From positions 1 through 55,086 of the forward strand of contig CAZBDT010000002.1 of NCBI GenBank assembly GCA_964490745.1: a stretch of 55,086 nt of DNA, written 5' to 3'. The notes beneath the pieces were generated by a model. That model was given only the letters and a program-made list of their open reading frames with translations, had not been told where the DNA came from and did not search any database. This DNA is from Litorimonas sp964490745. GTDB taxonomy: Bacteria; Pseudomonadota; Alphaproteobacteria; Caulobacterales; Maricaulaceae. The position numbers were made by a program, and so were the translations under genes. Shown piece after piece: positions 25,439-35,116 of the stretch. Positions within the stretch are counted from its first letter, which is position 1. Each line of letters starts with the position of its first letter.

Positions 25439-26848
25439 TTAATTCGGTATGCGGTGGACGCGTAAGGTTGAGGCCGGAGGAATATCAGCTCTGGCTTGAT
25501 CTCGATTGGGCTGCATGGCTTCCCAACTTAGATAATATTCCGTGGATTTACGGGATTGGTCTTCCATCATGGGAATGACACGTTGAGGGATGTCATTATC
25601 CAGATCATATTGTGTGATCGCTTTGGGTAGGGCGAACTTGACGACACCACCTGAAATGACGGACAGATCATCATGGTCCAGTACCCATTCCCAGCGTTTA
25701 TTTTCCAGCAGGGCCGACACGACGATATTTCCGTCTACATTCACATAAGCGGGCTCATTCGTCACCAAAGGTAAATCTAACGCCCCGCTTCTATCGAGGT
25801 CGGCATAGACATCATCCCAATCAGAGACTTGTTTGATAACCCAGCCATCGGCCTCTCGCCGATTGATGAAGACTTGAGACAGTGTGTCTTCATCATATTT
25901 TTGATAGGTGACGAGGACGCGATTTTGTTTGTCAAACCCAATTGGGTGGCGTCCATTTAATAAGCCGCCATGTTCGGGAATGGGGTCGATAATCTCGCCC
26001 GTGGCGAAAACGATAGGGAGCTTAATCGGAGAGCCGTCGGAGCTTTCCCAATTTATAAGGTCCTTGCTGCGCGCATAGGATAAATCGTGGTTGGAAGAGG
26101 CTATAGGTGTTTCCCGCCATGTGATCGTCATATGGGCATATCCGTCCGGTCCGATGACGGGGCCGTAGGGATAAATACCCCGGACATTTTCACCTGAAAG
26201 CAAAACAGTCTCATGGAGGTGGGCCCAACTACCCGTCTCTGCATTCCATTTGCTGTAAAACCACCGTCCATTACCGGATGATCCATCCCGATATTTCAAG
26301 ATGAGTTCACCATCCGGATCTTTGAAGAATTCCGGGTAAGTCATTTTTTGCTCGACCGCTTTGTCAACCATTACGTCCACTTTTTCGAGCGTGCGGGGAT
26401 CGTAAGGGGAACTAGACTTGAAATAGACTAATTTATTACCGTGTAGGTTACCCATTAAATGAATGATGCCGTTTTTATCAAAAGCGACTTCAACTTTATT
26501 ATGCGCGTCCCATCCGAGCCAGCTGGAGACTTTGTGATAGCTCCAAGGCGCGCCGTTCACGTCGCGCATTTTCCGCACGGCCACGCTCATCTGACGATTG
26601 CTGTCATAATAAGCGATCATCTGGTGATTACTCTGTTCTACAAAATCGAACCAAACACGTTGCCCTGCCCAGACGTGGTCAATTGCTTCGGTCAAAGGCT
26701 GTTTTACATTGGTGCCTTGGGACGAAACTTGGGCCGTCTTAGTGTCTGTTTTGGTGGTTTCTGATGGCGAGCTCTCTGCCACCTCTGAACAAGCAGAAAG
26801 TGTGAGGCCTAAGCCAGCAAAAGCGATATGTTTCATCACTTTGTTCAT
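25439..26848 (-). CDS. BNR_4 beta-propeller protein, polysaccharide lyase or rhamnosidase
   Basis: A 469-residue lipoprotein (signal ends LSAC, cysteine 20) with a BNR_4-type seven-bladed propeller: HLMGNLHGNKLVYFKS, YPEFFKDPDGELILKYRDG, YPYGPVIGPDGYAHMTITWRE and HEGL-like GGLLNGRHPIGFD. This family includes PL24/PL25 ulvan lyases and GH145/PL42 rhamnose-uronate enzymes. Its sequence differs clearly from the propeller at 22732-24168, so the two probably make different cuts. The ATG at 26848 lies 4 bp after the sulfatase stop; longer frames upstream overlap the sulfatase and are rejected. Confidence 0.72.
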   Translation of the reverse strand: MNKVMKHIAFAGLGLTLSACSEVAESSPSETTKTDTKTAQVSSQGTNVKQPLTEAIDHVWAGQRVWFDFVEQSNHQMIAYYDSNRQMSVAVRKMRDVNGAPWSYHKVSSWLGWDAHNKVEVAFDKNGIIHLMGNLHGNKLVYFKSSSPYDPRTLEKVDVMVDKAVEQKMTYPEFFKDPDGELILKYRDGSSGNGRWFYSKWNAETGSWAHLHETVLLSGENVRGIYPYGPVIGPDGYAHMTITWRETPIASSNHDLSYARSKDLINWESSDGSPIKLPIVFATGEIIDPIPEHGGLLNGRHPIGFDKQNRVLVTYQKYDEDTLSQVFINRREADGWVIKQVSDWDDVYADLDRSGALDLPLVTNEPAYVNVDGNIVVSALLENKRWEWVLDHDDLSVISGGVVKFALPKAITQYDLDNDIPQRVIPMMEDQSRKSTEYYLSWEAMQPNRDQARADIPPASTLRVHRIPN

Positions 26849-26852
26849 TGGA

Positions 26853-28346
26853 TTAATCCTGCAAACGCGCATTAAACATCGTTTCAAATTCCTGTGCGAT
26901 TTCCGGAAAGTCATTCGCAAGATTTTTGCTCTCAGATTTATCTTCGATGATATTGTAAAGCTCAATCGGAGCGTCTTCGCGAAGACGGATCACTTTCCAG
27001 TCCCCGCGCCGCGCCGCTTGCTTCACTGTTCCGACAACACCTGAATTAGGATCGCCTAATTGCTGCGCAAATTCCCAATAGAGGACGCGCTCCTGAATCT
27101 CCGCATCAGGGTTGATGATAACAGGCAAAACGGATGTCCCATTCGGGTTAAGCCCGTCCATCGCGGATTTTGAAGCTTCAGAAAGATCGGCCAATGTCGG
27201 TAAAATATCGGCAAAGGCCATGGGTGTATCATTGACGCGGCCTTCTTTTATTTTGGCAGGCCAATGCGCGATCATCGGGACGTGTATGCCTCCGTCATAA
27301 AGGTCACGTTTGCCGCCACGATAGGGGGCTGAGGCTTTTATCGCAATTGGGTCGGCGCCGCCTTCTTCATGCGGGCCATTATCGGAGGTAAAGAAGACGA
27401 GTGTATTTTCGGCCATGCCTTTATTGTCCAAAGCCGTCATGACCTCGCCAATATAGGCATCCAGAGCGGCGACCATGCCGGCTTGTACAGCATTGGGTTC
27501 TGCAACCGGTTTAGGGTAATACTCCCCAAATAAAGGTATATTTTCGGGGTCGGACATGCCCGTATAATAAATCTCATCAAACTTGCCCGAATAAGGCGCA
27601 ACGAATTCCTCTGGCGCTGCCAGCTCCGCATGGGGCGAGGTATAAGAGAGGAGCATAAAGAACGGATTATCGTCTTCGTAAGCGTCGATATAATCCACCG
27701 CTGCGTCGGTGAAGAGTTCTTGGGCATAGGCCTCTTCTGCACCGCCTTTATTAGGCCCGATGAATTGCATATCATTGTCGCGGAACATCATAATCGGAAA
27801 TTGGCGATGGGCTGTGACATTATGAAGTAACCCGTACCACGTATCAAAACCCATGGTCATGGGGTCTGTTTTGCCAAAGGTGGTGCCGATACCATATTTC
27901 CCAAAAAGGGCCGTTTTATAGCCGACATTACGCATCATATGGGCGAGCGTTTTGTCTTGAGGGCGAAGCTTTATCGTATTGGCATTAGAGTGTAAGGCGC
28001 CCGTATCTTTGCCCGTCATGAGCGAGATGCGAGACGGGGAACAGACCGTGCTACCTGAATAAGCTTGCGTGAATAAAATACCTTCATTCGCCAGCCTATC
28101 GATATTCGGTGTTTTGATGATGGGGTGGCCTGTTACGCCTAGCTGTCCGTAACCCATATCATCGACGAGGATAAAGATGATGTTTGGCGCGTCTGTGGGC
28201 GCCTTGGCGGTATTTGATATCGGCTTAGCGGGTATTTCGGTTTGCGTAGCCGCTGAGTTAGCTTTTGTATCCACATCCTCTGAACATGCGCCAAGTACTA
28301 AAAGTGGAAGGGCTAATGCAGTTACTGTTAAATATCGTATTGTCAT
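26853..28346 (-). CDS. Sulfatase (type I, Cys), lipoprotein
   Basis: A 497-residue S1-family sulfatase. A Sec lipoprotein signal ends in VLGAC (cysteine 21). The metal-site pair is VDDMGYG (61-67), and the formylglycine motif CSPSR has Cys102, followed by SLMTG. The second metal site is FTSDNGPHEEGG. Cys102 must be oxidised to formylglycine to be active, presumably by the enzyme encoded at 45288-46217. The ATG at 28346 has GGGA just upstream. It follows the permease gene by 23 bp, within the polysaccharide operon. Confidence 0.92.
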   Translation of the reverse strand: MTIRYLTVTALALPLLVLGACSEDVDTKANSAATQTEIPAKPISNTAKAPTDAPNIIFILVDDMGYGQLGVTGHPIIKTPNIDRLANEGILFTQAYSGSTVCSPSRISLMTGKDTGALHSNANTIKLRPQDKTLAHMMRNVGYKTALFGKYGIGTTFGKTDPMTMGFDTWYGLLHNVTAHRQFPIMMFRDNDMQFIGPNKGGAEEAYAQELFTDAAVDYIDAYEDDNPFFMLLSYTSPHAELAAPEEFVAPYSGKFDEIYYTGMSDPENIPLFGEYYPKPVAEPNAVQAGMVAALDAYIGEVMTALDNKGMAENTLVFFTSDNGPHEEGGADPIAIKASAPYRGGKRDLYDGGIHVPMIAHWPAKIKEGRVNDTPMAFADILPTLADLSEASKSAMDGLNPNGTSVLPVIINPDAEIQERVLYWEFAQQLGDPNSGVVGTVKQAARRGDWKVIRLREDAPIELYNIIEDKSESKNLANDFPEIAQEFETMFNARLQD

Positions 28347-28369
28347 TTTATATCCCAATCCTACAATGC

Positions 28370-30028
28370 TTACGCTGCGCCTTCGGCTTTATCTTTGTGA
28401 AGAAATACCAAAACTGTAGATGCAATGAAGTAGATGACTGTCGGCCAGATTATGGCCGATTTAAACCCAACGCTGTCGGTATTGCCTGACGCCTTAAAGC
28501 CCAGGTAAAAGCAAACGATCAAAGCAAGAGCCGCCACAATCAGAAGACTTGTCTCAAGAACCGATTTCTTATTCCCAGGCTGAGCTTGAAGAGACATGAG
28601 CGCCTTTGCTTCAGCTGCTTTACGCCCGGCTTCGACGCGTTCCATTTCATCTAAGACTGTTCCATCCACGGCCTTTGCGCCCATAAAGGAAGAGAGAAAC
28701 GGATAGACGATTAAGGCCGCGACCCATGTCGGGATGAAAAGAAAGAAAATGTGAATACCAAAGACACTGCCCAAAACATAAGCGAAGAGCGCGGTGCTGG
28801 CCCATGTTATGGCAGCAGGCATATTTAATTTATCACCCCGGCTCACACGCCAATATCTCTTAATACCCATCCCTTTAAAAAGATAATGTTCGGCGAAAAT
28901 AATGGCGCCGATAGGGGCCATGATAACAGCCATAATGCCCAAAAATCCAAGCAGCTGAGAGAAAACAAAGGGCGAGCACGCGATAATGGCTGTGATGATG
29001 CCAACAGTGAGGGTTACTTTCTCTCGAGACCATTTCGGATTCAGGGATTGGAAGGCCAGTCCTGCACGGTAAATTGTAGGGTTAGATGTTGTCCAACCTG
29101 CAATGACCACAGCCAAAATACCAACTGCGCCTAAGGCTTGGAATGCGACACCCCCGGCATCAAGCTGTGTGAGCGGTGTTTTTAAAATATAGGCCGCGCC
29201 TGCGCCCATTATGCCCGCCGCAACCCAAGCTGCAAAGTGGCCGATAAACATGCCTAGTGAGGAATACCATCCATAAGCTTTATTGCGCGCAAAACGCAGT
29301 ATGGTCATGTCGCCCAAGCCGCCATGGAAAGCGAGGTTCGCCCCCCAAGTGAAAGCGATAACATGCCAGACCGTAATATCTGTGCCCTGATCTACAAAAA
29401 CACTAGAGCCAAGCAGCGTCATAAAATCTGAGACAGAGCCAACACTATCTAATCCCGGAGTTGCGCTTAGGAGTGAGGGGAGCGTTGCCAAAGCACCAAC
29501 AAAGAACATAGCAATCATCCAAGGTGCGGCAACTTCCGCGAATTTGGCAACGAATTTAAAACCTTTCACAGCTGCAAAGGCCACGACTGCGCCCACGCTT
29601 AGCGCAATTAGGATGAAGCGGAGGTCGGTCGGGAAGAGCCCTGTCTGTGGCTCCAATCCAAACAAAATCCTGATGGCACTGGCAGAGACCGTAATCATTG
29701 CACCCGCGAGGATGCAGAAAAGAACGCCATTCACGACACTATATATCTTGATGAAATGTGGACCCGCAATTTTCTCCAAATACGCATAAAGTGTCAGGCG
29801 CGTATCTGTTGCGATGGGCGCACAAATCAACGCCCATGTGAGGACAGCCAGTAGATTACCAATAACGAGCCCAATAATGACATCAAGCGCGCCCAAGCCA
29901 AATGATACGAAAAGAGCGCCAATAACGAATTCTGTACCGGCTACGTGCTCTCCAGCATATGACGCTGCAAAATAACGACCTGATTGTAACGATTCTGGCG
30001 CTACAGGCGTTCTGTCAAACTCACTCAC
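28370..30028 (-). CDS. NCS1-family permease (cytosine-permease-like)
   Basis: A 552-residue inner-membrane protein with about 12 transmembrane helices and a cytoplasmic polar insert near residues 455-490. The LeuT-fold NCS1 pattern is visible in WHVIAFTWGANLAFHGG and GWTTSNPTIYRAGLAFQSL. Classical members carry nucleobases, hydantoins or thiamine. Here the gene heads the lyase/sulfatase operon, downstream of the rhamnose mutarotase gene and of a locus-specific operator, and there is no purine gene nearby. Transport of rhamnose or an unsaturated uronate is therefore plausible but unproven. Confidence 0.85.
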   Translation of the reverse strand: MSEFDRTPVAPESLQSGRYFAASYAGEHVAGTEFVIGALFVSFGLGALDVIIGLVIGNLLAVLTWALICAPIATDTRLTLYAYLEKIAGPHFIKIYSVVNGVLFCILAGAMITVSASAIRILFGLEPQTGLFPTDLRFILIALSVGAVVAFAAVKGFKFVAKFAEVAAPWMIAMFFVGALATLPSLLSATPGLDSVGSVSDFMTLLGSSVFVDQGTDITVWHVIAFTWGANLAFHGGLGDMTILRFARNKAYGWYSSLGMFIGHFAAWVAAGIMGAGAAYILKTPLTQLDAGGVAFQALGAVGILAVVIAGWTTSNPTIYRAGLAFQSLNPKWSREKVTLTVGIITAIIACSPFVFSQLLGFLGIMAVIMAPIGAIIFAEHYLFKGMGIKRYWRVSRGDKLNMPAAITWASTALFAYVLGSVFGIHIFFLFIPTWVAALIVYPFLSSFMGAKAVDGTVLDEMERVEAGRKAAEAKALMSLQAQPGNKKSVLETSLLIVAALALIVCFYLGFKASGNTDSVGFKSAIIWPTVIYFIASTVLVFLHKDKAEGAA

Positions 30029-30093
30029 GACTATTCCCCTTATGAATGCCTTTAGGCTTAATTATTAATACATATTATCACGCATGATTGAAT

Positions 30094-30127
30094 ATGCAAT
30101 AAAATGATCTAAAATGATCAAATCATA
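30094..30127. promoter_or_regulatory. Shared locus operator, copy A (upstream of permease operon)
   Basis: Begins ATGCAATAAAATGAT and continues with AAAATGATCAAAT. It matches copy C at 39631 in about 25 of the first 28 positions and copy B at 36577 in about 21 of 30. AAAATGATC occurs twice, 10 bp apart, as expected for a direct-repeat DeoR-type site. It lies 66 bp before the permease start. Confidence 0.65.
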
Positions 30128-30140
30128 GTTTCAAGCTCAA

Positions 30141-30455
30141 TTATGCGTGGTGAAACATCTTTGGCAATAGATATGGAAAGTTCGTTTTTGGGTCTATGTC
30201 CACCACCATGATCGGAGCCATATATTCTGCCCAGCGTTTATTGACGTCGTTTTCAGCCAGGAATTTTTGCGTATAATCAAGGTCGTCGGTTTCGAAGTAG
30301 CCAAATAAGTCCAGACCATACTTAAATATATTGTAGTTGCGTATACCTGATTGTTGCAAGGCTTCGGTCATTTCAGGCCAAATTTCATCATGTCGTTTGA
30401 GATATTCATCCTCATAACCCGGTCGGATGCCCAATATCCACGCATAGGAAGCCAT
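30141..30455 (-). CDS. rhaM: L-rhamnose mutarotase
   Basis: A 104-residue RhaM-type dimeric ferredoxin-like-fold protein that interconverts the anomers of L-rhamnose before isomerisation. Family landmarks are YLKRHDEIWPEM with the catalytic His, NYNIFKYG, LFGYFETDD and RWAEYM. It is cytoplasmic. It is divergent from the TonB receptor gene and lies upstream of the permease operon in the same direction, with operator copy A between them. Confidence 0.93.
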   Translation of the reverse strand: MASYAWILGIRPGYEDEYLKRHDEIWPEMTEALQQSGIRNYNIFKYGLDLFGYFETDDLDYTQKFLAENDVNKRWAEYMAPIMVVDIDPKTNFPYLLPKMFHHA

Positions 30456-30786
30456 ATCACTCTCTCTTTTATAAACGATTATAGGACTGTCTTGTAATAA
30501 TCAATTTTGCGCAAGTCGATATTGGAGGTACTGGTATTCAATGACCGAATCTGAGCAATTTATATTAATTTTGGCGAGCGTTATAATCTGAAATCCAGTC
30601 ATATCGTTTAAAACTGTAGCAATTATGCCACTTTTTTTTAATTTTTTTCAAAAAAAACTAAAATAGCTCTTTACGAGAGATGTGATGTGTTTGTAATAAA
30701 CTGAACAGATATAATCAAAAATAGTCATTACTGGTCAAAATTAAGTATTAAACTTAAAAAGACCGGTTCATTAAGGGGAAGTAACC
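30456..30786. promoter_or_regulatory. Divergent promoter region rhaM / TonB receptor
   Basis: 331 bp of AT-rich DNA. A T-run, A-run tract at 30632-30660 could be intrinsically bent or act as an UP element for the receptor promoter. AATCAATTTTGCGCAA near 30499-30514 resembles the reverse complement of part of the locus operator, but weakly. AGGGGAAG before 30787 is the ribosome-binding site of the receptor gene. Confidence 0.45.
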
Positions 30787-33700
30787 ATGAATGACCAAAT
30801 ATCTCGTGCTATAAAATCTGCACTATTAGCTTCTGCAGCTGGAGCCGTCCTAAGTGTCTCTTTTATGACCTCGGCTGTGGCGCAAACACCAGAGCAGCCG
30901 CCTGAAGAAGACGAAATCGTTATTACGGGTATTAAGGCCACTGTTGAAAACGCACTGCAAACAAAACGGAAAGCTGACGTCATTCTCGATGGTATCTCAG
31001 CGGATGATTTGGGTAACTTTCCGGATTTGAACCTGGGTGAAGCTCTACAACGGATTACAGGTGTACAGATTGACCGCTCCGGTGATCGCCGTAGTGCCAC
31101 AATTAGTGTTCGTGGTTTGCCGGGTGCGTTTACGCAAACGACTGTGATGGGTCAAAATATTGCGAGCCCAAGGGGATTTGTAAGTCCTAACAGATCGGGT
31201 AACCCATTTGGGGTGTTTGATAGCCAAATCTTCAACGGTGCGGATGTGGAGAAGTCCTTCACAGCTGAATCTTTATCGGGCGGGTTGGCTGCTAACGTGA
31301 ATTTAAAGCTTAATTCAGCTTTGAGCCGTCGTGACGGTACAGGAGTTGTGCGCGGAAAGCTTGAATATGAAGAATCAACCGAGGCATTTAACCCAGGTAT
31401 TTACGGCACTTATGCAAAACACTTCGCTGACGGTAAGGTCGGTGTTTACGGCACGGCGGCCTATAGCGTGCAAAACTTCCGCCGCGATAGTTTAAATATT
31501 ACCCAATACCGCAACGATGCGCCAAATTTGTCAACTGAGTTCGACGGAGGGGCCACGCGAAGTGATTTATATGTCGGCGATTTCCGTCGTTTCACGAACC
31601 AAATCGAAGGCGACCGTTTGTCTGCTGCAGCTGGTATTGAATTTGAAGTTAATGATAATTTGAACTTCCGCGTCGATGGTATCTATGCGGAGCGCGATTT
31701 GAAAGACGCAACACAGGACATTGTGCAGGTCCAACCCCGCCAGTCCCGCCCTCAGGTCACGTCACCGGATGATGGTCGTCTCATCGGAAACTTTGACTTT
31801 GATGGGAACGGAACGAGTGAGGATGTGTATCTGCACCAAGCCATTACATCTAACGATCCGCAAGTCGCTTTTGGTAATCGTCGTTTCCCAAGCCTCGAAG
31901 AAACGTGGGCAATATATCCGCAAGCAACATGGGAAACCGAAAACCTTCGGTTAAATGTTATCGGTACGGTTTCAGAAGCGTCTAATTTTACGATTTTGGA
32001 TCAATTTGATGCGCGTATCAACCAAACAGGTTCGGCAACTGAGTCTAGGCCCGATAGAGTAGATCGTACAAATGGTGTTGTCGCAAATATTGACTCTGGC
32101 GCTGATAATTTCGAAGATTTCTCAATTTCACTCGATATTCCTGAAACCTCATTGGATCTTTCGGGTGGAAATTATGCCTTCCAGAGCACGAATGGTATTC
32201 AAGTCCGCCGCCTTAATGATGCTGGTGTGGTCAACGTCTTCACGATTGCTGGCTTCGCTCAGGGCGTAGACAGGGAGTTGCAAGCGATTGAAAGCGATTT
32301 AGAGTATGACTTCTCTGCCGGGCCTTTCGTTGGTGTAAAAGTTGGTGGTCGCTTCGAAAATGAAACCGCGAACACTTTCAGATTCAATAATTCGCTTCTC
32401 GGAACAAATGTAAATAATCTCGATAACAGTATATTTGTGCCGGGTACCGCCGCGTCTCAAGGCGCGAGCTTTTTCGGTGGTCGTGTCGATGAAGCGGGTG
32501 GAGATGAGTTCTTATCACTTGACTTGGATCGCGTAAGAGAGCTGCTTTTACCTTTACAAGTGAGCGGCAATGGAGAAACCGCCCCTAGCGATATTATCGT
32601 ACCGACTCAACTGCGCGGATCTACACTGACGCGTAACAGAGCTCTTCCACTCATCCCCAACCCCCTCACAGATTTCAACCAGGCCGTTCGAAATTTATTT
32701 AATGGAGATTTCCGTCCTGTGAATTCGGGTACGGCAAACCCAGTGAATAGGACTTTTACAGCCGAACGGGACAATCTCGAGTTATTTGGGATGGTCAAAT
32801 TTGACTTCGAGGAAAATTACACAACTTTCCCAGTCCGTGGTAATTTCGGCTTACGATATATCGAAACAGATTTATCAGGGATCACAGAGTTTGGACCGGA
32901 AGAAGAGGGTACAGGTAGCTATAAAGAGTGGTTACCTTCCGCAAATATCATTGCGAACCTAAAAGAAAATCTGGTGATGAATTTCGCCTATTATAAGACT
33001 TTTGAATCCTTCAACTTGGCTGAGTTCCAGCCATTGCCGTCAACTGTAGATGTGATTGATCCAGATCCAGCTGAAGATGACGATGAAGAACTAAGAAGTG
33101 GTCGGGTGAATATTGTCGGTTCGGGATTAAGACTCGATCCGAGAAGCTCAGAGGCTTTTGATTTGGGTCTGGCATGGTATAACCGCCCTGGTAGTATTAT
33201 TGGCATTAATTTCTTCACAAAAGAAGTCTTCGGGAACATCGAACGTCGGACAACGGGTGGCGTTAACAATGAGTTCTGTACACTGCCACTGGATGAACTT
33301 GCGGCCGATAACCCCGATGTTGCGGCTGCCATAGGTAACGGAACACCATTTAATGACTCACAAGGAAGATGTCGCTTAGATATTGGTCTTGTAGATAGAG
33401 CAAACCCGTCATTGAATGTGACGCGTTTTATCAATGCAGACCCAATTCGCGTCAATGGTATTGAATTTCAAGCGACTCAAAATACGGACTTCTTGGACGG
33501 TTTCTGGGGCAACTTCGGCGGGACCTTTAATTTCAGCTATGTTGACACTGGGACTGACGAAGCACGGCTTCCAGGTGTTTCGAAGGAGAGCTATAACTTG
33601 ATCGGTTTCTATGAGGACGATAAGTTCTCTGTAAGGCTTGCTCAAAATTATAGATCTCGTGCAGATTTGGAATCGGGTGGTACATTCTTCGGCGCAGCGC

Positions 33701-33891
33701 GTCAGACGAAAGCCCGTACACAGTATGATCTGGCTCTGACCTATAACCCACGGAAGAGTACACAATTCAGACTCCAAGGTTTTAACTTAACCAATGTTAT
33801 TCGTGAAGAGTTCCAACTTCTGGAGGCGTTACCAAGACGTCGTGATTTTGACGGCCGCACCATCACATTCAGTGTGCAGCAACGTTTCTAG
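30787..33891 (+). CDS. TonB-dependent receptor, Caulobacter/Xanthomonas carbohydrate type
   Basis: A 1034-residue outer-membrane receptor. It has a signal peptide cut after VAQ-like residues near 33, a TonB box in DEIVITGI, a plug (LGEALQRITGVQIDR, ISVRGLPG) and a large beta-barrel ending ITFSVQQRF with the terminal aromatic residue. Size and plug match the TonB-Xanth-Caul group used for oligosaccharide import. In this locus it most likely takes up ulvan oligomers. It is transcribed alone, ending at the terminator at 33920-33943. Confidence 0.93.
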   Translation: MNDQISRAIKSALLASAAGAVLSVSFMTSAVAQTPEQPPEEDEIVITGIKATVENALQTKRKADVILDGISADDLGNFPDLNLGEALQRITGVQIDRSGDRRSATISVRGLPGAFTQTTVMGQNIASPRGFVSPNRSGNPFGVFDSQIFNGADVEKSFTAESLSGGLAANVNLKLNSALSRRDGTGVVRGKLEYEESTEAFNPGIYGTYAKHFADGKVGVYGTAAYSVQNFRRDSLNITQYRNDAPNLSTEFDGGATRSDLYVGDFRRFTNQIEGDRLSAAAGIEFEVNDNLNFRVDGIYAERDLKDATQDIVQVQPRQSRPQVTSPDDGRLIGNFDFDGNGTSEDVYLHQAITSNDPQVAFGNRRFPSLEETWAIYPQATWETENLRLNVIGTVSEASNFTILDQFDARINQTGSATESRPDRVDRTNGVVANIDSGADNFEDFSISLDIPETSLDLSGGNYAFQSTNGIQVRRLNDAGVVNVFTIAGFAQGVDRELQAIESDLEYDFSAGPFVGVKVGGRFENETANTFRFNNSLLGTNVNNLDNSIFVPGTAASQGASFFGGRVDEAGGDEFLSLDLDRVRELLLPLQVSGNGETAPSDIIVPTQLRGSTLTRNRALPLIPNPLTDFNQAVRNLFNGDFRPVNSGTANPVNRTFTAERDNLELFGMVKFDFEENYTTFPVRGNFGLRYIETDLSGITEFGPEEEGTGSYKEWLPSANIIANLKENLVMNFAYYKTFESFNLAEFQPLPSTVDVIDPDPAEDDDEELRSGRVNIVGSGLRLDPRSSEAFDLGLAWYNRPGSIIGINFFTKEVFGNIERRTTGGVNNEFCTLPLDELAADNPDVAAAIGNGTPFNDSQGRCRLDIGLVDRANPSLNVTRFINADPIRVNGIEFQATQNTDFLDGFWGNFGGTFNFSYVDTGTDEARLPGVSKESYNLIGFYEDDKFSVRLAQNYRSRADLESGGTFFGAARQTKARTQYDLALTYNPRKSTQFRLQGFNLTNVIREEFQLLEALPRRRDFDGRTITFSVQQRF

Positions 33892-33919
33892 AACATATAT
33901 TAAAATCCCTTGACCCTTG

Positions 33920-33943
33920 CCCCGCTTTACGGCGGGGTTTTTT
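33920..33943 (+). terminator. Intrinsic terminator of the TonB receptor gene
   Basis: CCCCGC (33920-33925) pairs with GCGGGG (33932-33937), followed by six T. It overlaps the stop codon of the convergent DUF1501 gene. Confidence 0.9.
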
Positions 33944-35114
33944 ATGCGTGAAATAAATTGTCCAGGGGTTTGATCTTTCGCGTGCTCGGGAAGACGCTGT
34001 CTTCAACTTGAGCCTCTGTCAGTCCTAAGTGGTGAAGGAGGGTGGCCTTAAAGAGGCTTTCTAACTGGTTTGTGGGGGCTAGATCGCGTTCATCCAGCAA
34101 TGCAGCCTGCGAAAGACCCGGCCACTTACCTCGAATAAAGCCACCATTCACAGAACCACCGGCCAGCATGGCCAAGCCACCCGTGCCATGGTCTGTCCCT
34201 TTGCTCCCATTCTCAGAAGCCGTACGGCCAAATTCAGAGACAACCATTACAGCGGTGTCTTTCCAGAGGGGGCCGAGTTCTGCCCGCATTAAAATGATGG
34301 AGCGGGCGAGTCCTCCAAATAATTTATTTAATCGTCGCTCTTGCGCATAATGCGTATCCCAACCGCCAGTCTCAAGGACAGCAATACGTGGACCATTTTT
34401 TTCTTTCAGTATCGTCAGGGCAGCATGAATGGAGCGCTCGAAGCCTCCTATACCTCGCGCCATATTTTCCATCATGCTAGATTGGTTCTTATCTTGCTGC
34501 GCTTGTGTAAAGGCCTTGTGAAAAATGGGATCATTTTCATAGAGCGCATTGATGCGACTTAAAAAGCCTTCATCGACGTCGGGAAGACGACTATCTGACC
34601 AAGTTCGAATATCCGCCGCGCCTCTCATGATGAGAGGAATAGAAGGTCCTAACGATAAGCCGATACGGTGTGATGATCCGCCCATTTGAACGATGGCTCG
34701 GTTCAACCACCCCGTATTGTGTTGATAGGGAGCCGTTCCGCCGCCTTCCAACATGTCTTGCGCCTCAAAATGGGACCGTTGACGATATTGCGTACTGATA
34801 GCAGGAACGAAGAGAAGCTCTTTATTGCGGTAAAAGGCCTCAAGCGGTTGGAGGGCCGGATGCAGTCCAAAACTTCCATCCAGGTCGATGACTTTGCGTT
34901 CTGTGCCTGTAGCGCCAAGACCTAGAGTGGGCCGTAATTTGTGATAATCCTTGTCCATATAAGGCGCGAGCGCGTGCAAGCCGTCCATGGCACCTCGGAG
35001 GTTCAACAGTATAAAGCGTTTCTCTGTCGGCGCGTTTGCAAAAACGGGTCGCGTCGTGCCCCCCGCTAAAAGCCCAGCCGCTGTCAGTTTTGTAAAATGT
35101 CTTCTATTGAGCAT
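33942..35114 (-). CDS. DUF1501 protein, Tat-exported
   Basis: A 390-residue DUF1501 protein of the alkaline-phosphatase/sulfatase-like fold. The N-terminus MLNRRHFTKLTAAG has the twin-arginine motif and a signal peptide. Motifs are LLNLRGAMDGL, SRHFEAQ-like RSHFEAQDMLE, ETGGWDTH and SEFGRTASENGSKGTDHGTG. The activity of the family is not established. It forms a two-gene unit with the DUF1800 gene, 2 bp apart, a pairing seen widely in marine bacteria. Its place inside the polysaccharide locus suggests a role in polymer processing or export. Confidence 0.88.
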   Translation of the reverse strand: MLNRRHFTKLTAAGLLAGGTTRPVFANAPTEKRFILLNLRGAMDGLHALAPYMDKDYHKLRPTLGLGATGTERKVIDLDGSFGLHPALQPLEAFYRNKELLFVPAISTQYRQRSHFEAQDMLEGGGTAPYQHNTGWLNRAIVQMGGSSHRIGLSLGPSIPLIMRGAADIRTWSDSRLPDVDEGFLSRINALYENDPIFHKAFTQAQQDKNQSSMMENMARGIGGFERSIHAALTILKEKNGPRIAVLETGGWDTHYAQERRLNKLFGGLARSIILMRAELGPLWKDTAVMVVSEFGRTASENGSKGTDHGTGGLAMLAGGSVNGGFIRGKWPGLSQAALLDERDLAPTNQLESLFKATLLHHLGLTEAQVEDSVFPSTRKIKPLDNLFHA

Positions 35115-35116
35115 AA

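Noticed and set aside
30499..30520. Fourth copy of the DeoR-type operator before the TonB receptor
   Set aside because: Only a partial reverse-strand similarity; too weak to list as a site.
30632..30660. Intrinsic terminator formed by the T-run/A-run tract
   Set aside because: Stem would be A-T only and lies in a divergent promoter gap; bent DNA or an UP element is likelier.
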